A DNA stretch of 64,000 nucleotides from Bin34 sp965219935 (lineage in GTDB: Bacteria; Chloroflexota; Anaerolineae; Caldilineales; Caldilineaceae): positions 2,852,001 through 2,916,000 of the forward strand of contig CBDCOU010000003.1 of assembly GCA_965219935.1 (NCBI GenBank), read 5' to 3'. Numbering within the stretch: the stretch's first letter is position 1; every line of letters starts with the position of its first letter. A program made the position numbers and the translations under genes. The notes beneath the pieces were generated by a model. That model saw nothing but the letters and a program-made list of their open reading frames with translations, was not told the origin of the DNA and made no database searches. Positions 37,786 through 45,354 of this stretch are shown here, one piece after another.

Positions 37786-38334
37786 CGAGCGCGAGCCGAG
37801 CATCCGTGTTTGCACGCCAAGATTCCGTCGGTGCGCAGCAGGTAGGGACCCCGTATACGCGGGGATAGACCTGCCCACCCAGGCCATGCCTCCGATCAGG
37901 TCAGTAGGCTTCGTCTGCATCCCAGGGGCCGGCACGTGCACGAATCCATAACGCAAATCCACCGAGACCGGTATGTGGTAGTTGGTATCGACGACAAAAT
38001 AGTGTGACTTTACCATTCAAGGTGAAAGTCCCACTTTCCATTAGCAACTGCGATCCGAAAGCCTCAAAACAGTACAACTTTGCCTGAGAATGTTACTGTT
38101 TGTCATGGACCGACCTCCACTCATGTCAATGATGTGGAAGCAACCCAACCGGTCACATCCCGCGTGATGCCCGCACCCCTGTTCGCCAACCCGGAACCGC
38201 CGCGCGGCCCGGATCCGGGCCAACATCAACGAAAGTGACAGTGCCTTGATGCTGACGCCTTTCCGATTGGCCTGTATAGTCTGCTAGCATTGCGAATCGT
38301 TTGGTTACCGTGAGCAACAGTGGAGATCATTGGG
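37786..38334. other. Gap containing a decayed CRISPR repeat
   Basis: No coding gene is recognised between the nucleotidyltransferase gene and the periplasmic-binding fusion gene. The region includes the isolated repeat listed at 37844-37871 and a moderately AT-rich part (37970-38110) with no clear promoter. Confidence 0.4.
37844..37871 (+). repeat. Solitary degenerate CRISPR repeat
   Basis: Twenty-two of 28 bases match the repeats at 40576, 40633, 41881 and 41942, including the last 15 (CGCGGGGATAGACC and the base before). The six mismatches lie in the first half, which disrupts the palindrome only partly. No second repeat follows at 57-61 bases. Confidence 0.6.
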
Positions 38335-40398
38335 ATGAAGTTGAAACGCATTGCCCATCCGGTCATCGCGGTTATTGCCGCTGCCATCTTGACAATCGGC
38401 GGCGGCTTCGTATTCGCCGGCACGGCTCAGGGCCAGCCCAGCTTGTCTACCCCCGCCAACGTACAGGGAGACATCAACCCGGACGTTCAGGCTCTCGCCG
38501 CTGCCTTGAGTATTTCCAGGCACGCCGGCAAGTTGGTGGCCTTGTCTGGTCCCACTACCGTTGTGATGACGCAGGAAGGCATCGTCCATTCTGCGACGGC
38601 GATAGCCAACCACAAGGCCGTCTTGGCCGCGCAGCTGGAGATCCTGACCGAAACCGGCTATGACGAACGGGCCGGCGCGATCACAAGATTGGTCAACGAT
38701 TTGGAGTCCAACGCGCAGCTCATCCAACAAGGAAGGAGCTCATTGTTAAGCGAACTGCTCAAAGGAATAAGAAACAGGCAGCATGTATCTCTCACCAGTA
38801 CCATAGAAGTAGTCCCTGCCGCCGAGACTGTCCTGGACGACGAGTTCTATCACCTGGTGAGCAGCGATCATGACGGAGAATCAGCTGATTTGGGCAATCT
38901 ATCGACGGATGCCCTCCTCCGCTACGCCCACTTGAAAAATTTGGTGACAACGTTGGATCTCGCAACTCCCACTCTCTTGGGGGCGAGCACGCAGGATAAT
39001 CCAGCATTGGCCGGGCAACTCCACGAATTCTTCGACGGGAGGGCTGCCGCCGCTGCGCGAGACATTGAATATCTGTCCGAGAATGGAGGCCCCGAGTTGG
39101 AGGACGTGCTCCAACTCATTCAGCAAATGTTTGCCCTTGGGCAGGGGGATAACAACCTCTGGGACGGCTTGTATCATCGACTCAGCTTGATATCACGTGA
39201 AAGAGTCCTGGTTGCGAATATCGCGAACATCCAGCAACAGTTGCTGGATGAAATTGACAATCTGGCGGCCGATGTACAGGGCTACCCGCAACCGCCAACA
39301 ATGCCCGAGGTCGAAGTTGGAGTGCCCGGCGTTACAGACAGTGAGATCAAGTTTGGGCAGTCGGCCGTTTTGACGGGGCCTTCGAAGGCCTTGGGCGAAG
39401 GGATGCAACTCGGCATCCTGGCTGCTTTCCACCAGGCGAATCAGGCGGGCGGCATCCATGGCCGACAGCTGACGCTTAAGACGATCAACGACTACTACGA
39501 AACCTTCTTTGCGTTTTCCGGCACCAGTCGGCTGATTGGGCAGGAACGTGTATTCGGGCTGCTCGGCTCAGTGGGTACGCCGACGGCTCGCGCGGCGTTG
39601 CCGTCGGTGGAAATCGGCCATGTTCCTTTCGTAGGTGCGTTCACCGGAGCGCAGCTGCTACGACGCGATGATCAAACCAACGTGCTCAACGTTCGGGCCT
39701 CGTACTACGATGAAACCGAGACGATGGTGGACTACCTGGAAAAGACGGGCAAAACCAAGGTGGCGGTGCTGTATCAGAACGACTCCTTCGGCCTTGACGG
39801 GCTGGAAGGGGTGCAAAAAGCGCTGCGTGAGCGGGATGGCATGCGTCTGGTGGCATCCTGGTACTACATCCGCAACACCACCGCGGTGAAGGCGGCGGCG
39901 TATCGTATCGCCAATGCCAAGCCGGACGCGGTCATCATCATCGGGTCTTACGCGCCAACGGCCGAATTCATCAAGTACGCGCGCCTGAGGCTTGAGGATG
40001 ATCCCACCTTCATGGCCGTGTCCTTCGTCGGCAGCAGCGCGCTCAAGGTCCGGCTCAAGGAACTCGACCAATCCTTGGCAGATGTTTACGTGACCGAGGT
40101 GGTGCCTCTGCCCAGTGATGAAAGCAGCGAGGTTGTTGCCGAGTATCGCGCCGCCCTGGCCGCATACGATGCCGAGGCAGAACCCGAGGCCATTTCGCTG
40201 GAAGGCTATATCGCGGGACGTCTGGCTATCGCGCGGTTGCAAGAGTGCGGTCCTGATGTCACCCGGGAATGCTTCCTCAATGTGTTCAGTGAATCCACAT
40301 CCATCGACATTGACGGCCTCCAACTCCAATATGGGCCTGGGGACAATCAGGGGTCGGACAAGATTTTCCTGACCAGGCTCGACTCGGATGGCGAGTAA
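38335..40398 (+). CDS. Exported fusion of a helical domain with a type I periplasmic-binding domain
   Basis: The protein has 687 residues from ATG 38335 (GGAG at 38322 as SD). Signal peptide or anchor: HPVIAVIAAAILTIGGGFVF, cleavable near AQG. Residues about 40-330 are an all-helical region with AAxAARDIEYLSENGG-like heptads, resembling sensor or chemoreceptor ectodomains. Residues about 340-680 match the LivJ/Peripla_BP_6 ligand-binding fold (KFGQSAVLTGPSKALGEGMQ, ILAAFHQANQAGGIHGRQLT, VGAFTGAQLLR, VAVLYQNDSFGLDGLEGVQK). No kinase or permease domain follows and none is encoded nearby. It may be the extracytoplasmic input of a signalling system, or a binding protein with an attached stalk. 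Confidence 0.7.
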   Translation: MKLKRIAHPVIAVIAAAILTIGGGFVFAGTAQGQPSLSTPANVQGDINPDVQALAAALSISRHAGKLVALSGPTTVVMTQEGIVHSATAIANHKAVLAAQLEILTETGYDERAGAITRLVNDLESNAQLIQQGRSSLLSELLKGIRNRQHVSLTSTIEVVPAAETVLDDEFYHLVSSDHDGESADLGNLSTDALLRYAHLKNLVTTLDLATPTLLGASTQDNPALAGQLHEFFDGRAAAAARDIEYLSENGGPELEDVLQLIQQMFALGQGDNNLWDGLYHRLSLISRERVLVANIANIQQQLLDEIDNLAADVQGYPQPPTMPEVEVGVPGVTDSEIKFGQSAVLTGPSKALGEGMQLGILAAFHQANQAGGIHGRQLTLKTINDYYETFFAFSGTSRLIGQERVFGLLGSVGTPTARAALPSVEIGHVPFVGAFTGAQLLRRDDQTNVLNVRASYYDETETMVDYLEKTGKTKVAVLYQNDSFGLDGLEGVQKALRERDGMRLVASWYYIRNTTAVKAAAYRIANAKPDAVIIIGSYAPTAEFIKYARLRLEDDPTFMAVSFVGSSALKVRLKELDQSLADVYVTEVVPLPSDESSEVVAEYRAALAAYDAEAEPEAISLEGYIAGRLAIARLQECGPDVTRECFLNVFSESTSIDIDGLQLQYGPGDNQGSDKIFLTRLDSDGE

Positions 40399-40464
40399 GA
40401 ATTGGCCGGTGGCACGGAACGTTAGGCCCGCGCCATCGCGGTGTGTTCAAAGCGGTTTTTCCGG

Positions 40465-40492
40465 GCAGGGGCGAATGAACATTCGCCCCTGC
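40465..40492 (+). terminator. Perfect 13-bp hairpin
   Basis: GCAGGGGCGAATG-aa-CATTCGCCCCTGC lies 67 bases after the stop of the periplasmic-binding fusion gene. A T run lies before rather than after it on the plus strand. It is a likely transcript end or a boundary before the CRISPR cluster. Confidence 0.5.
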
Positions 40493-40575
40493 TGCTTGCG
40501 CCTGGTTGCCAAGTAATCTGTCTACCATCCGCGATTTCTACACCCGCCTGTACCGGCGCGGCAAGCCCCGGAAGG

Positions 40576-40660
40576 GGTTCCCCCGCACACGCGGGGATAG
40601 ACCCGCCAGGTGTCCAGTCCTGCATCTGTAGCGGTTCCCCCGCACACGCGGGGATAGACC
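40576..40660 (+). CRISPR. CRISPR cluster A (two repeats, one spacer)
   Basis: Two identical 28-base repeats (40576-40603 and 40633-40660) begin GGTTCCCCCGCAC and end GCGGGGATAGACC, the type I-E style with a CCCCGC...GCGGGG stem. The single spacer is 29 bases (40604-40632), against 33 in cluster B. Orientation by the ATAGACC handle puts transcription on the plus strand. No cas gene lies in the window. A weak repeat-like match at about 40733 is out of register. Confidence 0.8.
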
Positions 40661-40889
40661 CGATAGGCGTATCGCCGCCCGCTGGCCTCCAATGGTTCCT
40701 TGACAGGGGAATTTTCTGGATGCATTGAGTGCAGGTTCCCGTCCTGTCGGGGTATTCCGGGGTGTTGGGAAGCCCGTGGTGGGCATCGGTAGCGACCCGG
40801 ACCCGGCCTACAGGTCCGGACACTGGGTCCGGGTCGGGCATCCGAGCAGGCGCGGCCTCGGGGGCACGGGATTGTGGAACGGGAAGCGA

Positions 40890-41385
40890 CTTCAGGCACC
40901 AGGGGACGAGAGACAGTGCAGGCCACCGGCCAAGTCGGACCCCGGCACCGGGGTCAGCCAAACCCGGGCCCAGAGACGGTTGCGGACCAGCAGGCGCCGC
41001 AGACAGGCCGAGCCCTGCCGCAGCAGGCTGACGCGGTGCCGACGGGGTGCCGGGCGGGCCTCGGTGGGCGGACACCGCAACTGTCCCGGACACAGGCCGC
41101 GGAGGCGGGTTTCCTCGTGGCGGGTGTCGTAGGCCACGGCCAGCAGGTGCCAGGCCACGCGCACGGGGCACGCGCCGGCGCGTGCGGCGCCACTGCCAGC
41201 CACCCCGCTTCAGGCCCCGGAAGCCCTGTTCAATCCAGTGGCGGCAGACGCAGGGTCGACGTCGGTCCGGTCCGGTGGGGTGTCGGTCAGCAGGAGCAAG
41301 GACTCCTCGTGGCCCTGGGCAGGGGCTGCTCCCCGAAGGCCGCGCTCGCCCCCAGCCAGAGCGTGCCCTGCCCGACGCCGACCTC
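40890..41385 (-). pseudogene. IS4-family transposase C-terminal relic
   Basis: In several minus-strand frames: EESLLLLTDTPPDRTDV, then HWIEQGFRGLKRGGWQWRRT (the YREK-like block of IS4 transposases), then RVAWHLLAVAYDTRHE and SLLRQGSACLRRLLVRNRLW. Multiple frameshifts and no N-terminus; non-functional. Confidence 0.6.
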
Positions 41386-41600
41386 CGGCCCCTGCGTATG
41401 CTCGTGGTGCGACGGCGGCAAGTGGTCGCCATGTGTGCCCAGGAGAAGGCCCGCCTGGACTCTGCACCGGCCGCCATGCGCCCCATATCCAAGCTCACCT
41501 GGACTGGCTACAGACTGAAGTGGAACGCTTGAACCAGGAACTCCAGGACCGCCTGCAGAGCCATCCGCGCTGGTCAGGCCAGACCGAGTTGCTGCGCCGC
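41385..41600 (+). pseudogene. IS110-family transposase fragment
   Basis: The frame reads LRMLVVRRRQVVAMCAQEKA and later HIQAHLDWLQTEVERLNQEL then QDRLQSHPRW, matching the central RRRQLVxMxxAExNR region of IS110 transposases. Catalytic DEDD and the C-terminal Ser domain are missing. It adjoins the IS4 relic directly, so this is a patchwork of two elements. Confidence 0.6.
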
Positions 41601-41880
41601 GAGACCACGGCCAAGGGCGGTATCGCCGCCAAGCACAACCAGGCCGGCTGGAACGACAGCTACCTGCTCAAGGTCCTGTCAAATTAGAATGCGATTGCCC
41701 TGGGACCGAGGGCAGGTGCCGCTGGAACTCGCGACACAGCGGATACAATGAGACAGTGCGAAGCATGGTCACACGCCAGGGTCTGGGTGGGTAGACACTC
41801 CCAGTGTACCGGCCCGGCCATGCCTTCGTACACGCCCCGCCAACCGCAGCATCTTTGTGCAAATACCCTTGTCAACCACC
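41601..41880. other. Unassigned stretch before CRISPR cluster B
   Basis: About 280 bases, partly the tail of the IS110 fragment. A leader would be expected on this side given the repeat orientation, but no clear AT-rich leader is seen. The frame TAKGGIAAKHNQAGWNDSYL ending at 41687 has no family I know. Confidence 0.35.
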
Positions 41881-42030
41881 GGTTCCCCCGCACACGCGGG
41901 GATAGACCCATTATCGAGTCCCGGTTTTTGCGCCCACACCCGGTTCCCCCGCACACGCGGGGATAGACCGCCTCTGTGGACTCTATAGGCAAATGGGCTG
42001 AGGATTCCCCCGCACACGCGGGGATAGACC
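41881..42030 (+). CRISPR. CRISPR cluster B (three repeats, two spacers)
   Basis: Repeats lie at 41881-41908, 41942-41969 and 42003-42030, identical to cluster A except G to A at the second base of the third copy. Spacers are 33 bases each (41909-41941, 41970-42002), giving a 61-base period typical of type I-E. About 32 bases after the last repeat (42031-42062) may be a terminal spacer before IS701-like debris begins. The terminal variant repeat suggests the leader-distal end is on the right. Confidence 0.9.
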
Positions 42031-42127
42031 GGGCCTGTGCTCAGCTCGACTTTGTACAACTTGAGGTCGAAACAGGACGGAGAAAGCAGGCTGACAGAAT
42101 GAACCAAATCGTGACAAGAGGTTCATC

Positions 42128-42978
42128 ATGCCCGGCCTGCCCGACGCCATTGTATCGCTGCTGTCGCCCTTCGCATCGCTGTTCGATGCCCGCACCTGGC
42201 GCAAGGTGCAGATCCTGCTGACGGGGGGCAATCTGGCTCCCGGCCGGCGCACGGTGACATCGGCCCTGTATGCGCTGGGCCTGCAGGAGCTGATAGGGTG
42301 CCCCACAGCACCCGGGTCTGGACGGAGACGCCCGCCACCCATGTGCCGCCCGCGCCCGCCCACGGCCGCCCGCCGACCAGCACGCGGCTGGTCCCAGGTG
42401 CGCCCCAGGCCCGCGAGGTCCGGCAGGTGGCGGCCGCACAACCGGCCTCCGCCTGGCGGCGCCTGACCCTGCAGCAGGGGAGCCACGGGCCCCTGCAGGC
42501 CGACTTCTGCGCCCGGCGCGTGGTGGCGGTGCGCAAGGGCCTGCCGGGCCCCGAGGTGTGGCTGCTGCTGCGCCGCCATCCCCGCCGCCACGAGCTCAAA
42601 ACGTACCTCTGCCATGCCCCGGCCGACATGCCCCTGGCCTCCCTGGCCCGTCTGGCCGGTCGTCGCTGGCCGATCGAGAGCTGCTTCCAGGAAGGCAAGC
42701 AGAACGTGGGGCTGGGCGACTACGAGGGCCGCAGCTGGCAGGGCTGGCATCGACACGTGACCCTCTGCCTGCTGGCCCACTTCTTCCTAGTGCGGCAGGC
42801 GACGCGCCTCAAAAAACTCCCCGGCCTGACCGTGCGCCAGGTGGGCGACGCGCTCCGCATCCTGGGCCGGCATCCCGGCACCGGTCGGCGGCAGGTACAG
42901 GCCCTGCTGGCCTACCGCCGAGAGCGCAACGGGGCCGCCACCCGTTCCCACAGCCGTCGCCGTGCCCGGCCGCCTTGA
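42128..42978 (+). pseudogene. IS701-family transposase with internal deletion
   Basis: The start matches the N-terminus of IS701 transposases (PFASLFDARTWRKVQILLTG, then RRTVTSALYALGLQE). The frame then breaks. A second frame from about 42400 carries the C-terminal half with LARLAGRRWPIESCFQEGKQ, NVGLGDYEGRSWQGWHRHVT and LLAHFFLVRQATRLKK. The central catalytic region with the first two Asp is largely missing. It directly follows CRISPR cluster B. Confidence 0.65.
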
Positions 42979-43127
42979 CATCTCGTTGCAGTGTTGCAGT
43001 ACTAAGAGCGCAACCCTTGAATGGCGACTTCTGAAAGTTTCAGTGGATGGTTGGAACCAGTTGGCGGTCAGCATCAGTGTGCAGTTCCAATCCTACAGTG
43101 AACCCTTGAACTCGAGAGTGAACTTGA

Positions 43128-44324
43128 GGCACTGTTTCACTTTCGTTGAAAACGGTTCAGGCCCGGAACAAGACGAGAGGCCCTATACCCTTGGTTTGAT
43201 GCATTCAACCCAAGAAAGGACCTCTCGCCATGTCTTTCACGGTAGCCCCTGAAGATCCCGCGCGTCAACTCGCGGACCCCGGTCCGCCGGAGGCGTGCCC
43301 CTACTGCGGCCGGCGCGCCTTTTGGCGCAACGGCTGCCATGAGCGCCATCGGCTGCTGCTGGGCCCCTGCCGCGTGCAACGCTGGCGCTGCCAGATCTGC
43401 GGACGCACACACTCGCGCCTGCCGGAGGGGGTGGCCCGCCAGCAGCGCACGCGGTCCTGGCAGGAAACCCTGATGCGCCTGTACGTGCTCGGTATCCGCC
43501 TGCGTGCGACCGCGGCCAGCCTGGAGCTGCGGGGCTGCTTCGTAAGCCCCGCCAGCCTGTGGCGGGACGTACAGCGGCTGCAGGCGGCAGCACCGTGGGA
43601 CACGACGGCGAAGCTGCCCGGGGTGGTTCTGGTGGACGAAACCTGGCTGCCGCTGGAGGGCCGGCGGCAGCCGGTGGCCGTGGTCCTGGACAGCGCCGGC
43701 CGCCTGCGCGACCTGCGCCGCACGGGGTCGGGCTTCGACGGGACGGCCTATTTCCGGGAGCGGGAGGCCCGCGGCGTGCACACGCTGGTCACCGACGACG
43801 ACCCGGCCTTCCGCAAGGCCCTGCAGGGCTGCGGGCTGGACCGTCAACTGTGCGTGGTGCACATGCGGCGCACGGTGCGCCGGCGGCTGCAGCGTCTGCG
43901 CACGGGCCTGCGGACCCGGGCGGACGCAACCGTGCTGCGGGGGGTGGTGCAACTGATGCGGCACCTGCCCCTGTGGGGCGGCCAGCTGCTGCTGGTCTGC
44001 TGCGAGTGGGCCCACCAGGGCGTGATCCGGCTGTCGCCGCCCGTGCTGGCCCTGGTGGCGCATGTCATGGACCGCTGGAACGACCTCGTACGCTGCGTGC
44101 GCGACCCCGCCATCCCCTCCAGCACCAACCGGCTGGAGGGCTGGTTTGGCCGCTTCAAGCCCCGGGCGCGGCTGGCCCGCGGCCTGAAGACGCCGCAGGG
44201 GGCACAGGCCTTCCTGCACTTGCTGGCCGGCAACCGGGCGTGAAGCCCGCCGGCCCACCAGGACCGTGCCAAAGGAGCCGTGCATGTCCAACTAAACCGT
44301 TTTCAACGAAAGTGAAACAGTGCC
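43128..44324 (+). mobile_element. Intact insertion sequence, 1197 bp, with 30-bp perfect TIRs and 8-bp target duplication
   Basis: Terminal inverted repeats at 43128-43157 and 44295-44324 are perfect over 30 bases, beginning GGCACTGTTTCACTTTCG. Both are flanked outside by the direct repeat GAACTTGA (43120-43127 and 44325-44332). One transposase gene fills the interior. The perfect ends and duplication indicate recent insertion, here into older transposon debris. Confidence 0.92.
43230..44243 (+). CDS. DDE transposase with N-terminal zinc ribbon
   Basis: The protein has 337 residues. An N-terminal zinc ribbon (CPYCGRRAFWRNGC, then CRVQRWRCQICGRTHSRLPE) is followed by the catalytic domain with likely acidic residues in VLVDETWLPLEG, TLVTDDDPAFRKAL and SSTNRLEGWFGRFKPRARLA; CVVHMRRTVRR lies between. 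The layout and 8-bp target duplication resemble MULE-like/IS256- or ISL3-related transposases, but I cannot assign the IS family with certainty. The frame is intact between perfect TIRs, so it is probably functional. Confidence 0.85.
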   Translation: MSFTVAPEDPARQLADPGPPEACPYCGRRAFWRNGCHERHRLLLGPCRVQRWRCQICGRTHSRLPEGVARQQRTRSWQETLMRLYVLGIRLRATAASLELRGCFVSPASLWRDVQRLQAAAPWDTTAKLPGVVLVDETWLPLEGRRQPVAVVLDSAGRLRDLRRTGSGFDGTAYFREREARGVHTLVTDDDPAFRKALQGCGLDRQLCVVHMRRTVRRRLQRLRTGLRTRADATVLRGVVQLMRHLPLWGGQLLLVCCEWAHQGVIRLSPPVLALVAHVMDRWNDLVRCVRDPAIPSSTNRLEGWFGRFKPRARLARGLKTPQGAQAFLHLLAGNRA

Positions 44325-44332
44325 GAACTTGA

Positions 44333-45130
44333 GACGAAGCACACTGACCAGTTCAGGCATTCCAGCTCGAATGGAGTCTTCGTCGGAAAAGTGTCCCGGT
44401 CCCCAATAGTGGTGTTCGAACAGGTACCAGCAATGCCGCCGGCAACATTTGAGGCGGAATTGGCAGTAGCCCACGACGGCACTGCCGCGCTGGACCGGAA
44501 TGCTATCTGGAAGGCACTGCTTGATGGGCCAACCCAAATCGGCCGGCCCACACTAGCCAATGGTGCAGCAGATCAACAGGCCACTACGCGCCACAAAGCA
44601 TGTGGTAGCCCTGGGAACCTTGCCCATCTCCCACAAGATGGAGAGCCGCAAGACTTCTGCCGGTAGCCGGTCGCCCACCGCCTGCAACAGAACTGGAAAC
44701 ACCGGACGTGGGAAACCCTGTCTGCCCTGAACGAGCGGTCCAGACATGGCATGGATAGTGCGGACCTCCTTGACCAAGGGGGTGCCCACGCTTAGCCCGC
44801 GCAACGAGGAGATCACGACCAGTTGCTTGAGGTTCATCGATTCCGTCGGATTGCGTCTTTGGCTGCTCAGCCCTCTTGCCTATAGAGTCAAGGACTTGAC
44901 CATGCACCGTAAAGCCGTCTCGGGCCATGTGACGCGGTTCCATCCCATGTCCCTGTCCGAGGAGGAGGCATGATGCACACTCAACAGCAGACTGGCGAGA
45001 TGTCGGTACATCTGCAAGGTCTCTATCAATGAAATCGCCAAGTTGAGCAAGATTTTCCACGACGACAGCAATTTATTCTGAATTCCAGACCGACAGACTC
45101 ACAAGAATCGACAAATCCACAACTTGGATC
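44333..45130 (-). other. Degenerate transposase debris, probably IS701-like
   Basis: On the minus strand, a stretch read as GWPIKQCLPDSIPVQRGSAV then VGYCQFRLKCCRRHCW recalls the WPIExxF...GLxxYxxRxWxGWxRH block of IS701 transposases, with poor conservation. It continues as far as 44837 without an intact gene. The intact IS is inserted into this material, which also continues left of 43120. Confidence 0.35.
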
Positions 45131-45134
45131 AATT

Positions 45135-45164
45135 TTGCATGCCCCTTCGGTTATTTGATATGAT
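45135..45164 (+). promoter_or_regulatory. Candidate gltB promoter
   Basis: TTGCAT (45135-45140) and TATGAT (45159-45164) are separated by 18 bases in an AT-rich pocket. This implies a 5' leader of about 185 bases before gltB. A purine-rich GAGGAG precedes the gltB ATG. Confidence 0.45.
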
Positions 45165-45354
45165 GTCAGTTTGGATTCTCCCTAATTTAGGCCTGAACAC
45201 AAGGTAGGCAACGACGTCAGCCCCTCCGCGCAGACGCCCTTGCTGCGCATCGGCTTGTCGGCCGCGGTGGCTCGCAGGCGGACAACGCGACCGATCGGCC
45301 GCCTGTTCAGGACGCATGACTCGCACATAGAGGCTATTCCGAGGAGACATCGTT

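Noticed and set aside
40733..40760. A third repeat after CRISPR cluster A.
   Set aside because: Only about half the bases match and the spacing is 100 bases, so it may be chance.
40399..43127. cas genes near the CRISPR clusters.
   Set aside because: All identifiable coding fragments here are transposases; none resembles Cas1, Cas2, Cas3 or Cascade subunits.
45165..45354. A riboswitch in the 185-base gltB leader.
   Set aside because: No glutamine or other riboswitch core was recognised.
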